Source: Echinicola shivajiensis | GTDB taxonomy: Bacteria > Bacteroidota > Bacteroidia > Cytophagales > Cyclobacteriaceae | Assembly: GCF_018642165.1 (NCBI RefSeq) | Contig: NZ_JAHHZM010000011.1 | Span: 1 to 64,000 of the forward strand | DNA: 64,000 bases | Direction of reading: 5' to 3' | Part shown: positions 53,955 to 63,799 of the stretch, piece after piece | Layout: every line of letters starts with the position of its first letter | How positions within the stretch are numbered: position 1 is the stretch's first letter | Program-made: the position numbers and the translations under genes | Notes under the pieces: generated by a model | The model's input: only the letters and a program-made list of their open reading frames with translations | What the model was told of the DNA's origin: nothing | Databases searched by the model: none

Positions 53955-54719
53955 ATGAGCACTGAAAGGAAAATTGCATTGATCACTGGAGGCAGCAGAG
54001 GGCTTGGTAAAAACATGGCGCTTAGAATAGCAGAAAAAGGACTAGATGTAATAATTACTTACAAAACCCATAAAGAGGCTGCCTATCAGGTGGTCAAAGA
54101 AATACAATCCTTAGGTCAAGAAGCTGATGCCTTACAGTTGGACGCTTCCAAAACCGCCACTTTAGATGGATTTGTTGCCCTTTTGTTGGAAAGCTTAAAA
54201 GTTAATTTTGAAGAAGAAGCCATTGATTTTTTAATCAATAATGCAGGAATAGGACTCAAGAGTCCTCAAGGTCATACCGAAGAAAAGGTGTTTGATGAAT
54301 TAATGAATGTCCATTTGAAGAGCGTGTTTTTTATAAGCCAAAAGTTGATACCTTATATGAAAAACGGTGGTGGAATCATTAATATTTCTACCGGACTTAC
54401 CCGCTTTGCCATCCCTGGATATTCCCTATACGCATCAATGAAAGGGGCCATTGAAGTTTTAAGCCGCTATCAGGCAGTAGAACTAGGTTCCAGGGGTATC
54501 CGATCAAATGTGGTTGCTCCAGGACCTATTGAGACAGATTTTGAAGGTGGAGCTGTCAGAGATAATAAGGAAATCAATCAGTTCATCTCTCAATCCAATG
54601 CTCTTGAAAGAGCCGGTCTTCCTGAGGATGTAGGAGGAGTTGTGGCCTTTTTATGTACTGAAGATGCAAAATGGATAAATGCCCAGAGAATTGAAGTTTC
54701 TGGTGGACAGAATTTATAG
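53955..54719 (+). CDS. Short-chain dehydrogenase/reductase (SDR)
   Basis: This 254-residue classical SDR has the cofactor motif TGGSRGLGKNMAL, NNAGIG, the catalytic Ser in NISTGL and the YASMK pair. The basic residue after the glycine motif and YKTHKE suggest NADPH preference. The closest type is 3-oxoacyl-ACP-reductase-like or general aldo/keto SDR; the substrate is unknown. ATG 53955 gives the family-typical start; a longer frame from 53895 lies in a non-coding-like leader. Confidence 0.88.
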   Translation: MSTERKIALITGGSRGLGKNMALRIAEKGLDVIITYKTHKEAAYQVVKEIQSLGQEADALQLDASKTATLDGFVALLLESLKVNFEEEAIDFLINNAGIGLKSPQGHTEEKVFDELMNVHLKSVFFISQKLIPYMKNGGGIINISTGLTRFAIPGYSLYASMKGAIEVLSRYQAVELGSRGIRSNVVAPGPIETDFEGGAVRDNKEINQFISQSNALERAGLPEDVGGVVAFLCTEDAKWINAQRIEVSGGQNL

Positions 54720-54788
54720 TCCCAATGTTCATAATATTCTGACCACTTTGGTATAGTTGTTTATTAAACCTCTTATCTTCAAATTCAT

Positions 54789-56519
54789 TTAATCAATTTC
54801 ATATAAATAAATATCCCAAGCTGATTCCTCATTTTTGAAAACCTTGAGCAAATCTACTTTTTCTTCTCCCACAAATGGATCAGTACTCAGCAAATATTTG
54901 CAGCCCAATTCCTTTAAAGCCACAAAATCATACTTTACATTTTCCAGCTCCACTCTATCAAACCATTTGCATCGAAGGAAATTATCTCCCTGCACATGAT
55001 TAAACAAATAGCACTTATTGCCCCAACCAACAAAATGGCCATATAGCCCTTCTGGATCTCCCGGCTGCAACTCATTTTGCAGCACTTTGAAAAAACGATG
55101 TTTATAAGTCAAAGGATAATTCCCTGTATACCCATCAATGCTATGTACCCCGTTATAAGTGGCCACAGCAGGATGTAAACCAAGGCTTCCCACTTTATAA
55201 CCAACCTCTTCTTTCCCTTCAAGGAAAGCCTTTATTTCTTGAAATTGATCAACAGCATAAAATTCCCTATAAGTAGGGTAATGCTCTCCTTTTCCAGTCA
55301 ATGGCTTTAAAAATTTATTGCGATAGTTATCGTCCAGAACTAGGATGTTATAGCAAAACACCAAACCCACAAGCCCATAAAACAAGCATTTATACCTGAC
55401 ATATCCCTGGTCAACTACCATAATAAAAGCCAGTACCAAAATAGGAGCAATAAATAACACATACCGGTCATAGCTAAAAGTATTCATTAGCTTCAGTATA
55501 GATACCTGCTCCACAAAAGGAGTGTATTTTATTAAAGAGGCACTAATTGCCAAGAAAAAACCAAGCAGGAATAAGTTGAATATCAACTTAGACCTCATAT
55601 CCCATTGATTGATTCCCTTAAAAAGCTTAAAAATTAAAAACACCAAAATGACCAAGACAGGTAAAGGGCTGAACATCGCTCCGTGTAAGTTTCCCTTCGC
55701 CAAATGCTGCCAGATAACGCCAAAAAAGTCTTGATGATAATAGGCAAAGTCATACATATTATACTCCACCCTGTGAGGAATGAACCAATCCCTTCCAAAA
55801 AAGTAAATTGCAAATAATCGATAATTGAACAGGCAGTAAATCAGGGTAAACAAGCTAAGTGCAGCCCAATATCCCCAATTCATTCTTTTATGCTTTAGCA
55901 AGTGACTAACTCCCCAAATAAATAGGGCTAGACCAACAAAAAAACCATGCAGGTGAAGTAGAGAATAAAAGCAGTAAAACAGAATCAAACCAACATCAAT
56001 AAAACGCAGCGAGTTTCCTTTATTCAGCCTATAAAACACATAAAAGATCGTTGGATAAAAAGCCGAGCCTATTCCCGATTCGGGCCAAAATGGAAGAGTA
56101 GCCCATAGCAATCCATATAAATAAATGGGGCCATTAAGCCATTTCCCTGTCACCTTTGTCAAGAAATGATAGGCACTGATATAGGCTGTCAAATGAATGA
56201 GCAGTTTATTCAATATTATTGCCTTATAGGGCTCAAAAAAATAGAACAACCAGGTTTTAAGGTACCATTCACTAGCAAATACTCCCCTTGGCAAGCAGTC
56301 AATCATGCCAGTAATCTCAAAATTATTTGGCTTAAATACAGCCTTTTGATCAACCAGCAACTTATACCAAGGAATCACCAGTTCCAAATAATCATTGGCA
56401 TACCAAACGCTATCCTGTCCTAGAATGATATAGGGAGACATGAAAACAAATACCCCAATAATTCCCCACCAGAAAGTGTTGCTGGCTTTTAAATCGAAAG
56501 AAAAAGATTCATTGGGCAT
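54789..56519 (-). CDS. Large integral membrane protein (DUF6044-like)
   Basis: This 576-residue protein has roughly 11-12 membrane segments in the first 400 residues (such as TFWWGIIGVFVFMSPYIILG) and a soluble C-terminal domain. The N-terminal Asp-rich loop (GQDSVWYANDYLELVIPWY) and the GT-C-like layout suggest a membrane glycosyltransferase, similar to DUF6044/YfhO-type proteins. The donor and acceptor are unknown. It stands alone, convergent with the SDR gene. Confidence 0.6.
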   Translation of the reverse strand: MPNESFSFDLKASNTFWWGIIGVFVFMSPYIILGQDSVWYANDYLELVIPWYKLLVDQKAVFKPNNFEITGMIDCLPRGVFASEWYLKTWLFYFFEPYKAIILNKLLIHLTAYISAYHFLTKVTGKWLNGPIYLYGLLWATLPFWPESGIGSAFYPTIFYVFYRLNKGNSLRFIDVGLILFYCFYSLLHLHGFFVGLALFIWGVSHLLKHKRMNWGYWAALSLFTLIYCLFNYRLFAIYFFGRDWFIPHRVEYNMYDFAYYHQDFFGVIWQHLAKGNLHGAMFSPLPVLVILVFLIFKLFKGINQWDMRSKLIFNLFLLGFFLAISASLIKYTPFVEQVSILKLMNTFSYDRYVLFIAPILVLAFIMVVDQGYVRYKCLFYGLVGLVFCYNILVLDDNYRNKFLKPLTGKGEHYPTYREFYAVDQFQEIKAFLEGKEEVGYKVGSLGLHPAVATYNGVHSIDGYTGNYPLTYKHRFFKVLQNELQPGDPEGLYGHFVGWGNKCYLFNHVQGDNFLRCKWFDRVELENVKYDFVALKELGCKYLLSTDPFVGEEKVDLLKVFKNEESAWDIYLYEID

Positions 56520-56649
56520 ATTAATATTTCAAGGGAATTACGGTGATCATTAAAAAATCGATCTGGTAAAGATAGCATTTGATTTACTATAGGAATAATA
56601 ACATAGTGCTAAGTTTCACATGTTTTACTTCCATGGGCTAATAATTTTA

Positions 56650-56880
56650 ATTTGTCTTTCTGTTCTTTTCTATTGATAAAAAGGACCAAACCTGCCTGTT
56701 GCAGGCAGGAATCTAGGCCTGTGGAATATCCTTCAAATTGGCCATTTTAGTTTTAGATAATGTTCCTTTTTCCCCAATTTCATTTTGAATAATTGCTTCT
56801 GGTTAAAAATGAGTTAGCTTACTCGTACACTTCGCAAGCTAACTCATTTTCTTAACACCTTACACAATTGTTCAAAACCG
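56650..56880 (+). repeat. Diverged copy of the long duplicated segment
   Basis: Shares TCTAGGCC.GTGGA, TTCAAATTG and TTCGCAAGCTAACTCATTTT blocks with 7200-7440 and 11060-11290. It contains a perfect 15-base hairpin, AAAATGAGTTAGCTT (56806-56820) with its complement at 56836-56850. In the other two copies the left arm has been replaced. No gene lies in 56520-56987. Confidence 0.6.
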
Positions 56881-56987
56881 GATATTCCAAGGGCCGTCTT
56901 TAATGATCTGCTTATAATTTACTGCTTTGTCAAACCTACGAATAACACTCCGAAAGCTTATAAAATAGATCGTTCTATCAGATAAGA

Positions 56988-57023
56988 ACAAAAAAGCCGC
57001 AATAATGAATATATTACTGCGGC
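56988..57023 (-). terminator. Terminator of the Gfo/Idh/MocA gene
   Basis: Minus strand GCCGCAGTAAT..ATTATTGCGGC followed by TTTTTTG, 22 bases after the stop. Confidence 0.9.
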
Positions 57024-57045
57024 CAATTTTATCGATTCTAGCTAA

Positions 57046-58527
57046 TTACACTTTATAATAATCTTCCCATCCCTTTCTTGGAGGCTCTCCTACCAATAGA
57101 TCATTGGCCAAGGAATTATTGGTGATTACCTTTTTCTCTCTGTCAAACTTTAATTTGGTATTCAAACGCTGCGCCAAGGTTCCAAGTGTAAATACTTGGC
57201 TCAATGGGCCTGCCACTTCAAATGGAGATCTTGTTTTCTCCTCACCTTTGCAAGCTAACAAGAAGTTTTCAAAATGATCAGATGGACTTTCAGGAACCAC
57301 AGGAAGCTTACCAGCCATGTCCTTAGCTGCTTCTTCTGGAATAATCGAAAGCGTACTTGAATGGGATCCACCTTTAAAGGTCAAATCTTTACCATAAATA
57401 ATTTTTCCTGGATTCAATTTAGAAGGTTGGATTTTCCCGTTACTAGCTGCAGGGATATTGGCATCCAATTCAGAGTTTCCATAACCTGCTGGTACCTCGG
57501 GAACATTATCCACTCCATCATACCAAGTAACCGTCAACTTCGGATGTTTACCTCGTTTAGGGAACTTAAAGGCCAAAGTAGTTGATTGGGGATAGAACAA
57601 TTTATTATAACCTTCAATTTTTACTGGGTCAACTTCATATGGCAATCCGCAGTCTAAAAACTGATGGAAGGCATCCATAATATGAGCACCCCAGTCTCCC
57701 AAAGCTCCCATACCAAAGTCATACCAGCATCTCCACTGTCCATTTATAAAGTCCTTATTATAATCATGAGGCTGTGCAGTGCCCAACCAAGTATCCCAGT
57801 CCATAGTAGAAGGAATTGGCTCTGCTGCTGGGAAACTACTCATATTGGTATCCCAACCATGCCATCTCCGTGCACTGTTCATATGACAAGTGATCTTTTT
57901 CACATCCTTGATCACACCAGCATCCACCCAGGATTTAAACTGAAAATAATTGGCTCCAGAATGCCCTTGGTTACCCATCTGAGTCACCACGCCATATTTA
58001 TCAGCAGCCTTCATCAGCAATTCAATTTCATTGAAGGTCCTGGCCAAAGGTTTTTCAACATAAACACCTTTACCTTCTGACATGGCATGCATGGTAATAG
58101 GAAAATGTGAAAAATCAGGAGTTCCTACGGTCACCGCATCAAACTCCCCTCCCACTTTATCAAACATATCCCTAAAATCCTGGAACCTATGCGCCTTTGG
58201 ATGCTTGTTCATTTGGTCCAAAGTATGCTTTGCTCCCATGTCTACATCACAAAGGGCAACAATATTGGCCATTCCTGTGTTTTGTATGGCATTCATCACC
58301 TGCCCTCCTCGGTTACCTATACCAATGCACGCTAAGTTCACCTTATCACTAGGTACCACAGAAGCTCTTCTAATCAATTCGCCAGTTTTGCTTCTTATTT
58401 CAGGCTTGGCAAAAAGTACATGGCTTGGCACGATGGTTACAGCCCCAAAAGCCAATGCTCCTCTTTTTAAAAATTTCCGTCTTTCATTTTTCTCTTTCGA
58501 GCTTGGTTTGCTAAAATCCTTCTTCAT
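57046..58527 (-). CDS. Gfo/Idh/MocA-family oxidoreductase, Tat-exported
   Basis: This 493-residue protein has a twin-arginine leader (NERRKFLKRGALAFGAVTIV). The Rossmann domain begins VNLACIGIGNRGGQV, and the catalytic-side motif is VYVEKPLARTFNEIE. The Gfo/Idh/MocA C-terminal domain is split by insertions typical of long exported members. It likely oxidises or isomerises a sugar derivative with a tightly bound NAD(P). It is a single-gene unit with its own terminator. Confidence 0.88.
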   Translation of the reverse strand: MKKDFSKPSSKEKNERRKFLKRGALAFGAVTIVPSHVLFAKPEIRSKTGELIRRASVVPSDKVNLACIGIGNRGGQVMNAIQNTGMANIVALCDVDMGAKHTLDQMNKHPKAHRFQDFRDMFDKVGGEFDAVTVGTPDFSHFPITMHAMSEGKGVYVEKPLARTFNEIELLMKAADKYGVVTQMGNQGHSGANYFQFKSWVDAGVIKDVKKITCHMNSARRWHGWDTNMSSFPAAEPIPSTMDWDTWLGTAQPHDYNKDFINGQWRCWYDFGMGALGDWGAHIMDAFHQFLDCGLPYEVDPVKIEGYNKLFYPQSTTLAFKFPKRGKHPKLTVTWYDGVDNVPEVPAGYGNSELDANIPAASNGKIQPSKLNPGKIIYGKDLTFKGGSHSSTLSIIPEEAAKDMAGKLPVVPESPSDHFENFLLACKGEEKTRSPFEVAGPLSQVFTLGTLAQRLNTKLKFDREKKVITNNSLANDLLVGEPPRKGWEDYYKV

Positions 58528-58837
58528 ATTTTTTGGTTTATGATCAATCCTATTCTAATTATAGAACAGAGATTTATTGGTGGTTTATTGTAATAAAATT
58601 CAGGTTCCCAAGATTAACACCCCTAAAGTCAACAGTTTATACAATCACCCTTTTACCTAATAAAATCAAAAGATAAGGGTAAAGTGCAATAATAAAATAG
58701 CATTATCCATTTTTATTTAAAATATTCATAGGAGCACCTACCTTGAATTTCAACTAGTTTTAAAACTAATGATTCTTTATAAATAAATACAAAAAACTTA
58801 CACAAATAGAGGCTTATAATTTACAAATGGTTAATAA
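58528..58837. other. Intergenic stretch
   Basis: AT-rich region presumed to hold the promoter of the oxidoreductase gene. No repeat or operator stood out. Confidence 0.4.
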
Positions 58838-58864
58838 ACAAAAAAGGAGGCTTACGCCTCCTTT
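58838..58864 (-). terminator. Terminator of the pentose phosphate operon
   Basis: Minus strand AAAGGAGGC-GTAA-GCCTCCTTT running into TTTTTTG, 27 bases after pgl. It fits as the end of rpiB-gnd-zwf-pgl. Confidence 0.9.
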
Positions 58865-58890
58865 AATATATTTATCGCGCAATTTGAAAC

Positions 58891-59625
58891 TTACTTTCCT
58901 TTCAATTTTGATGCAGCTGCCTCATCGGCAAGCCAAAGCAATTCACCATCTACAGGCTCGATCAATTGGGAAGGATAAAGTTCGTAATTGGATTCCCCTT
59001 CCAAGACCTCATAAAGTGCATTGGATTTATTTTCTCCAAAGACAAAGAAGACAATCTTTTTGGCCTTATTGATCAAAGGAGCAGTCAAGGTTATTCTATA
59101 AATATCCTTAGCTTCCAAGAAATAGCCTTCCACCCATTTCTCTCTTTCTTCCAACACCTTGGTTCCAGGGAATAAAGAAGCGGTATGCCCATCATCTCCC
59201 ATGCCCAAAAGAATCAAATCAAAGACACCATCTTCTCCCAGCACTTTCTTCAAATATCCTTCATATTCAGCTGCCCTTGCTTCAGGTGTGATACCTGCCG
59301 CCCACATCGGATATATATTTTCCTTTGGAACTGGCACATGGTTTAACAAAGTACCATAGGCCATACCAGCATTACTTTGCTCATCCTCCAAAGGCACCCA
59401 TCTTTCATCGCCCCAGAAAACAAATACCTTATCCCAGTCTACCTGGCTCTTGTATTGTTCCTCAGCAAGTAATTTGTACAATTGAACCGGCGAACTCCCT
59501 CCAGTAAGGGCAACAGTAAACTTGCCTTTTTCCTCGATTGCCGCCTTGGCCGAATTAACAAATAATTTGGCGGCTACTTCTCCAAGCGCTGCCGGGTCTT
59601 TATGAATATTGATCATTTTAAGCAT
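58891..59625 (-). CDS. pgl: 6-phosphogluconolactonase
   Basis: This 244-residue enzyme hydrolyses 6-phosphogluconolactone, step two of the oxidative pentose phosphate pathway. It is of the glucosamine-6-phosphate-isomerase fold: TVALTGGSSPVQLY, VFVFWGDERWVP and GMGDDGHTASLFPGT are the substrate-binding blocks. ATG 59625 lies five bases after the zwf stop; the next ATG (59616) is also possible. Last gene of the operon. Confidence 0.93.
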   Translation of the reverse strand: MLKMINIHKDPAALGEVAAKLFVNSAKAAIEEKGKFTVALTGGSSPVQLYKLLAEEQYKSQVDWDKVFVFWGDERWVPLEDEQSNAGMAYGTLLNHVPVPKENIYPMWAAGITPEARAAEYEGYLKKVLGEDGVFDLILLGMGDDGHTASLFPGTKVLEEREKWVEGYFLEAKDIYRITLTAPLINKAKKIVFFVFGENKSNALYEVLEGESNYELYPSQLIEPVDGELLWLADEAAASKLKGK

Positions 59626-59630
59626 TGTTT

Positions 59631-61136
59631 TTAGTCTTTCTGAAGATTGGTAGCCCAAACATGGCCATCCTTGGCTATCAATGCCTCAGCATTTTCAGGT
59701 CCCCAAGCTCCCGCTGCATAGTTAGGAAAGTCCAATGAAGGCCTATTCTCCCAAACATCCAAAATAGAATCAATCACATCCCAAGCTTCTTCCACCTGAT
59801 CGGAACGCATAAACAAGGTAGGGTCCCCTCTCATGGCATCCAGTAATAAGGTTTCATAAGCCTCAGGCGTTTGGGTGCTGCAGGCATCATAATCATAGAT
59901 CATATCTGCCTGATTCAGGTTCATCTCCAAACCATGCTGCTTAACAGTAAACCTCAATCTGATATCCATTTGAGGCTGCAAGTTAATGGTCAACCTATTA
60001 GGCATTACACTATCTCCCTGCTCCTTAGAAAAGGTTGAGTGAGGAACTGGTCTAAACTGAATGGTCACTGAAGAAGTCTTCACTGGCATTCTCTTACCTG
60101 TTCTTAAGTAGAAAGGAACTCCCTGCCATCTCCAGTTATCCAAGTAAAACTTGATTGCAGCATAGGTCTCAGTACCAGACTTTGGATCTACGCCATTTTC
60201 TTCCCTATAACCGGGAACTTTCTTTCCTTCTACCCATCCTGGTCCATATTGACCACGAACAGCATATTTATGTACCTCTTCAGGATTGATTCTTCTTACA
60301 GCACGCAAGACATCAGCCTTTCTGTTACGGATCTCCTCTGCCTCAAAAGAAATAGGAGCTTCCATGGCTACCATACACAAAATCTGCAAAAGATGGTTCT
60401 GGATCATATCCCTAAGGGCACCGGAACCTTCATAGTATCCTCCACGGTCTTCCACCCCTACTTGCTCAGCCACGGTAATTTGTACAGAATCGATATAATT
60501 TCGATTCCAAAGTGGCTCAAACAATGCATTGGCAAACCTGAAAGCAAGAATATTTTGCACGGTTTCCTTACCCAAATAATGGTCTATCCTATAAATCTGC
60601 TCCTCCTTAAAAGTCCTACGGAGCATTTCGTTAAGCTCAATGGCAGTTTCCTTATTGGTACCAAAAGGTTTCTCAATAATGATCCTGTCCTTCAAATCAT
60701 CACAGGCCAAACCAGAAACACTAAGGTTAGTGGTGACACTTTCGATGAATCTAGGAGCCACAGAAAGATAAAAAAGCCTATTTGCCCTGACACCCCATTC
60801 CGCATCGATTTGGTCCATTTCTTTGGCCAATTCTTCATAGGAACTTTGGTCATTAATATTGGACTGGAAATAGCTGATGGCAGGATTGAATTTCTCCCAA
60901 TTTTCTTTTTCGGGCTTTCCATTTCTGGAAAATTCAGTCAGACCATCAAAAAGCCTTTGCTTATAGGCTTCATCATCCAGCTCGGTTCTTCCCAAACCGA
61001 TAATGGCAAATTTGCTCGGCATCCACCCATCCAGGAACAGATTGTAAAAAGCTGGTACCAGCTTACGCTTGGCCAGATCTCCTGTACCTCCGAAAATTAC
61101 AATAATGGTAGGGTCTGCCTTTTTCGTTGTTTTCAT
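59631..61136 (-). CDS. zwf: Glucose-6-phosphate 1-dehydrogenase
   Basis: This 501-residue enzyme oxidises glucose-6-phosphate with NADP. The coenzyme motif is [13 protein letters not shown], the substrate and catalytic block is [13 protein letters not shown], and IIEKPFGTN precedes it. Length and motifs are complete. It follows gnd by 38 bases and precedes pgl by five. Confidence 0.96.
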   Translation of the reverse strand: MKTTKKADPTIIVIFGGTGDLAKRKLVPAFYNLFLDGWMPSKFAIIGLGRTELDDEAYKQRLFDGLTEFSRNGKPEKENWEKFNPAISYFQSNINDQSSYEELAKEMDQIDAEWGVRANRLFYLSVAPRFIESVTTNLSVSGLACDDLKDRIIIEKPFGTNKETAIELNEMLRRTFKEEQIYRIDHYLGKETVQNILAFRFANALFEPLWNRNYIDSVQITVAEQVGVEDRGGYYEGSGALRDMIQNHLLQILCMVAMEAPISFEAEEIRNRKADVLRAVRRINPEEVHKYAVRGQYGPGWVEGKKVPGYREENGVDPKSGTETYAAIKFYLDNWRWQGVPFYLRTGKRMPVKTSSVTIQFRPVPHSTFSKEQGDSVMPNRLTINLQPQMDIRLRFTVKQHGLEMNLNQADMIYDYDACSTQTPEAYETLLLDAMRGDPTLFMRSDQVEEAWDVIDSILDVWENRPSLDFPNYAAGAWGPENAEALIAKDGHVWATNLQKD

Positions 61137-61174
61137 TTTTTAATGCTTTAGATTAATCCCTCAGCTCGATCTCC

Positions 61175-62572
61175 CTACTCCCACTGCGCGTGGAATACCC
61201 CTTCTTTGTCAATGCGCTCAAACTGGTGCGCACCAAAGAAATCTCTCTGAGCTTGGATTACATTTGTCGGTAATATCTCACTTCGGTAAGAATCAAAATA
61301 TCCCAGTGAAGCCATAAATGCAGGAGCAGGAACTCCTTGGTCTACAGCTATCTTCACTAGTTCTCTTATATCTTTTTGCTTATCAACTAAATCCTGGCCG
61401 ATTTTTTCATCCAACAACAAATTAGGCAAATCAGCATTTCTACCGTAAGCCTGCCTGAAGTCTTCCAAACATACAGCTCTAATGATACATCCTCCACGCC
61501 AGATTTTGGCCACTTCCTCCAAGTTCAATCCATAATCATACTCTTTGGAAGCTATGCTCAACTGTGCCATCCCCTGTGCATAGGTTGTAATCATGGCAAA
61601 GTAAAAAGCATTTTTCAACATATCCAAAGAAGCATCCTTTTCAACTACAGGATTCCACAATAAAGTTTTGCTGGCACTTTCTCTTTCTTCTTTGAATTTG
61701 GATATATCTCTCATCAATACAGCCACATCGATCACTGGCACAGGAGCCTGCAAATCCATGGCATTTTGTGAAGTCCATTTCCCGGTACCTTTTGATCGGG
61801 CACGGTCTGAAATCAAGCTGACCAAGTGCTTTCCTGTGGTTTCATCCACCTTCTTAAGCAATTTGGCTGTGATTTCAACCAAGAAAGATTGCAATTCACT
61901 TTGGTTCCAGGCTTCAAAGACTTCCTGGATTTTGGCATCATCCAAGCCCAGTCCCCTTTTCATGATATCATAGGTCTCTGCAATCAACTGCATGATACCA
62001 TATTCGATACCATTATGCACCATCTTTACATAATTACCAGCTGATCCTCTACCCAAATAGGTAACACAAGGTTCTCCGTCCACTTTTGCAGCGATAGCCT
62101 CAAAAACAGGCCTTAACCTTTCATAGGCTTCAGCATCCCCTCCTGGCATCATACTAGGACCAAATCTTGCCCCCTTTTCTCCACCGGAAATCCCCATTCC
62201 AAAGAAGTGAATTCCCTTTTCAGCCAATTCATTGAACCTTCTGTCCGTGTCAGGGAAATAGGAGTTTCCTCCATCCACTACTATATCACCTTGATCCATG
62301 AATGGCAACAATGAAGCAATGGCAGCATCCACGGGCTTGCCAGCAGGCACCAATAGCATAATGGCTTTTGGATTTTTCAGGGATTTGATAAAATCTTCTG
62401 CAACGGTAAATCCCTTCACCTGATGTCCCTTGGCAGCTTCTGTTTCGAGCGAAAGTGCTTTTTCTTCGTCCAGATCAAGTCCTGCCACTGCAAAACCATG
62501 ATCTGCCATATTGAGCAGTAGATTCCTGCCCATAACACCCAAGCCCACTATACCAAAGTCGTATTGTCCCAT
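61175..62572 (-). CDS. gnd: 6-phosphogluconate dehydrogenase, decarboxylating
   Basis: This 465-residue enzyme converts 6-phosphogluconate to ribulose-5-phosphate. The N-terminal cofactor motif is GIVGLGVMGRNLLLNMADHG, followed by VDGGNSYFPDT, GMGISGGEKGARFGPSMMPGG and the catalytic KMVHNGIEYG. The length fits the long NADP-dependent form. It is second in the operon, 18 bases after rpiB. Confidence 0.96.
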   Translation of the reverse strand: MGQYDFGIVGLGVMGRNLLLNMADHGFAVAGLDLDEEKALSLETEAAKGHQVKGFTVAEDFIKSLKNPKAIMLLVPAGKPVDAAIASLLPFMDQGDIVVDGGNSYFPDTDRRFNELAEKGIHFFGMGISGGEKGARFGPSMMPGGDAEAYERLRPVFEAIAAKVDGEPCVTYLGRGSAGNYVKMVHNGIEYGIMQLIAETYDIMKRGLGLDDAKIQEVFEAWNQSELQSFLVEITAKLLKKVDETTGKHLVSLISDRARSKGTGKWTSQNAMDLQAPVPVIDVAVLMRDISKFKEERESASKTLLWNPVVEKDASLDMLKNAFYFAMITTYAQGMAQLSIASKEYDYGLNLEEVAKIWRGGCIIRAVCLEDFRQAYGRNADLPNLLLDEKIGQDLVDKQKDIRELVKIAVDQGVPAPAFMASLGYFDSYRSEILPTNVIQAQRDFFGAHQFERIDKEGVFHAQWE

Positions 62573-62590
62573 TTCTTTTACTCTTTACTA

Positions 62591-63073
62591 TTATTTTTTT
62601 GGTTCTTCTTTTTTTGTCGATTGACTAAAAGCCTTCTCCAATTCATTTACTTTATTCAGACGTCTTTGGAATCTTTCCTTCTCCACATACTCTGACTGTA
62701 TAAAGACAGCCACTAACTCCTTGATCAAGGCCGGACCGATGACCCTGCCCCCCAAACACATCAGGTTCATATTATCATGCTCCACACCTTGGTGGGCAGA
62801 ATAGGGTTCAGTGATCAATGCTGCTCTTACCCCTGGCACCTTATTGGCTGCCACGGAAACGCCTACCCCACTTCCACATATCGCAATCCCTTTTTGCACC
62901 TCGCCATTGGCTATGGCCAAGGCCAAAGGTTTTACCACATCCGGATAATCATCTGCCTCATCAAATTCATGGGCACCAAAATCAATCACCTCATATCCAT
63001 TCTCCGTTAGAAATCGAAAGATTTGTTGTTTCTGGTCGAATCCACCATGATCAGCAGCTATTCCTAATTTCAT
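62591..63073 (-). CDS. rpiB: Ribose-5-phosphate isomerase B
   Basis: This 160-residue enzyme interconverts ribulose- and ribose-5-phosphate. MKLGIAADHGGFDQKQ, VIDFGAHE, and CGSGVGVSVAANKVPGVRAAL, with the catalytic Cys, are diagnostic. ATG 63073 matches the family N-terminus; an in-frame ATG at 63118 would add 15 polar residues. A short lysine-rich tail is unusual but harmless. First gene of the operon. Confidence 0.92.
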   Translation of the reverse strand: MKLGIAADHGGFDQKQQIFRFLTENGYEVIDFGAHEFDEADDYPDVVKPLALAIANGEVQKGIAICGSGVGVSVAANKVPGVRAALITEPYSAHQGVEHDNMNLMCLGGRVIGPALIKELVAVFIQSEYVEKERFQRRLNKVNELEKAFSQSTKKEEPKK

Positions 63074-63421
63074 CTCACTTTTGTTTTTTGGATGTGTATC
63101 TTCATACGAATTTGACATCCGATTTTTCCCTAATTCTAAAGAAGCCCCAAAAATAGGCTTTTTTTAATATAATCTTATCCTTTTTTGCTTGCAATCACCC
63201 TTTCACTTTTGCCATTTTGGATGGTTTGAAAGGGAGAACAAAAAAAGATGTTGACAAAACTAAAGAATACAGGTGGAAACTCCGAGAATTCGTAATGAAA
63301 TAGCCAAACATTTAGAAAATAATTAACAAAATGACCTTTAACTGATCTAAACCAAAAACAAAACTTATTGACAACCATTAAAAAAAATCCCCATCAATAA
63401 CTATTTAAGGTAACAGTCTTT
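63074..63421. other. Intergenic stretch upstream of the pentose phosphate operon
   Basis: AT-rich and expected to hold the operon promoter on the minus strand. No repeat or clear operator was found. Confidence 0.4.
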
Positions 63422-63799
63422 CTAATACATTGTATTCGGATTCGCTGATTTCTTGGGGATCTGCTGGATAGCATCCCAGTGTTCGCATATTTTTCCATTT
63501 TCATCAAACCGGAAAAAGTCCATTGTTACATACTGGTCATTCTCAGGCCAAATCTGATGTGTATGCAAGGCCACTAAATCATCTTCGGCAATGCACCTTA
63601 CAAATTCAATGGACTTTTCCGGATATTCCGACTGCATCTGCTCAAAATATTCAATGAAGCCTGAAAACCCATCAGCCACATCGGGATTATGTTGGACATA
63701 TTGCTCACCAACATAAAGTTCCACTGCCTTTTTGGGGTATCCTTCATAAGCCATTTTATAAAATGCTATCGCATTTTCTTTATTTTCTGATAAACTCAT
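63422..63799 (-). CDS. NTF2-like (SnoaL-type) protein
   Basis: This 125-residue NTF2-like cone fold has AIAFYKMAYEGYPKKAVELY, YVQHNPDVADGFSGFIEYF and FFRFDENGKICEHWDAIQ, the pattern of SnoaL/ester-cyclase-like proteins. Many are of unknown function. It is alone; the remaining 200 bases to the window end show no gene. Confidence 0.85.
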   Translation of the reverse strand: MSLSENKENAIAFYKMAYEGYPKKAVELYVGEQYVQHNPDVADGFSGFIEYFEQMQSEYPEKSIEFVRCIAEDDLVALHTHQIWPENDQYVTMDFFRFDENGKICEHWDAIQQIPKKSANPNTMY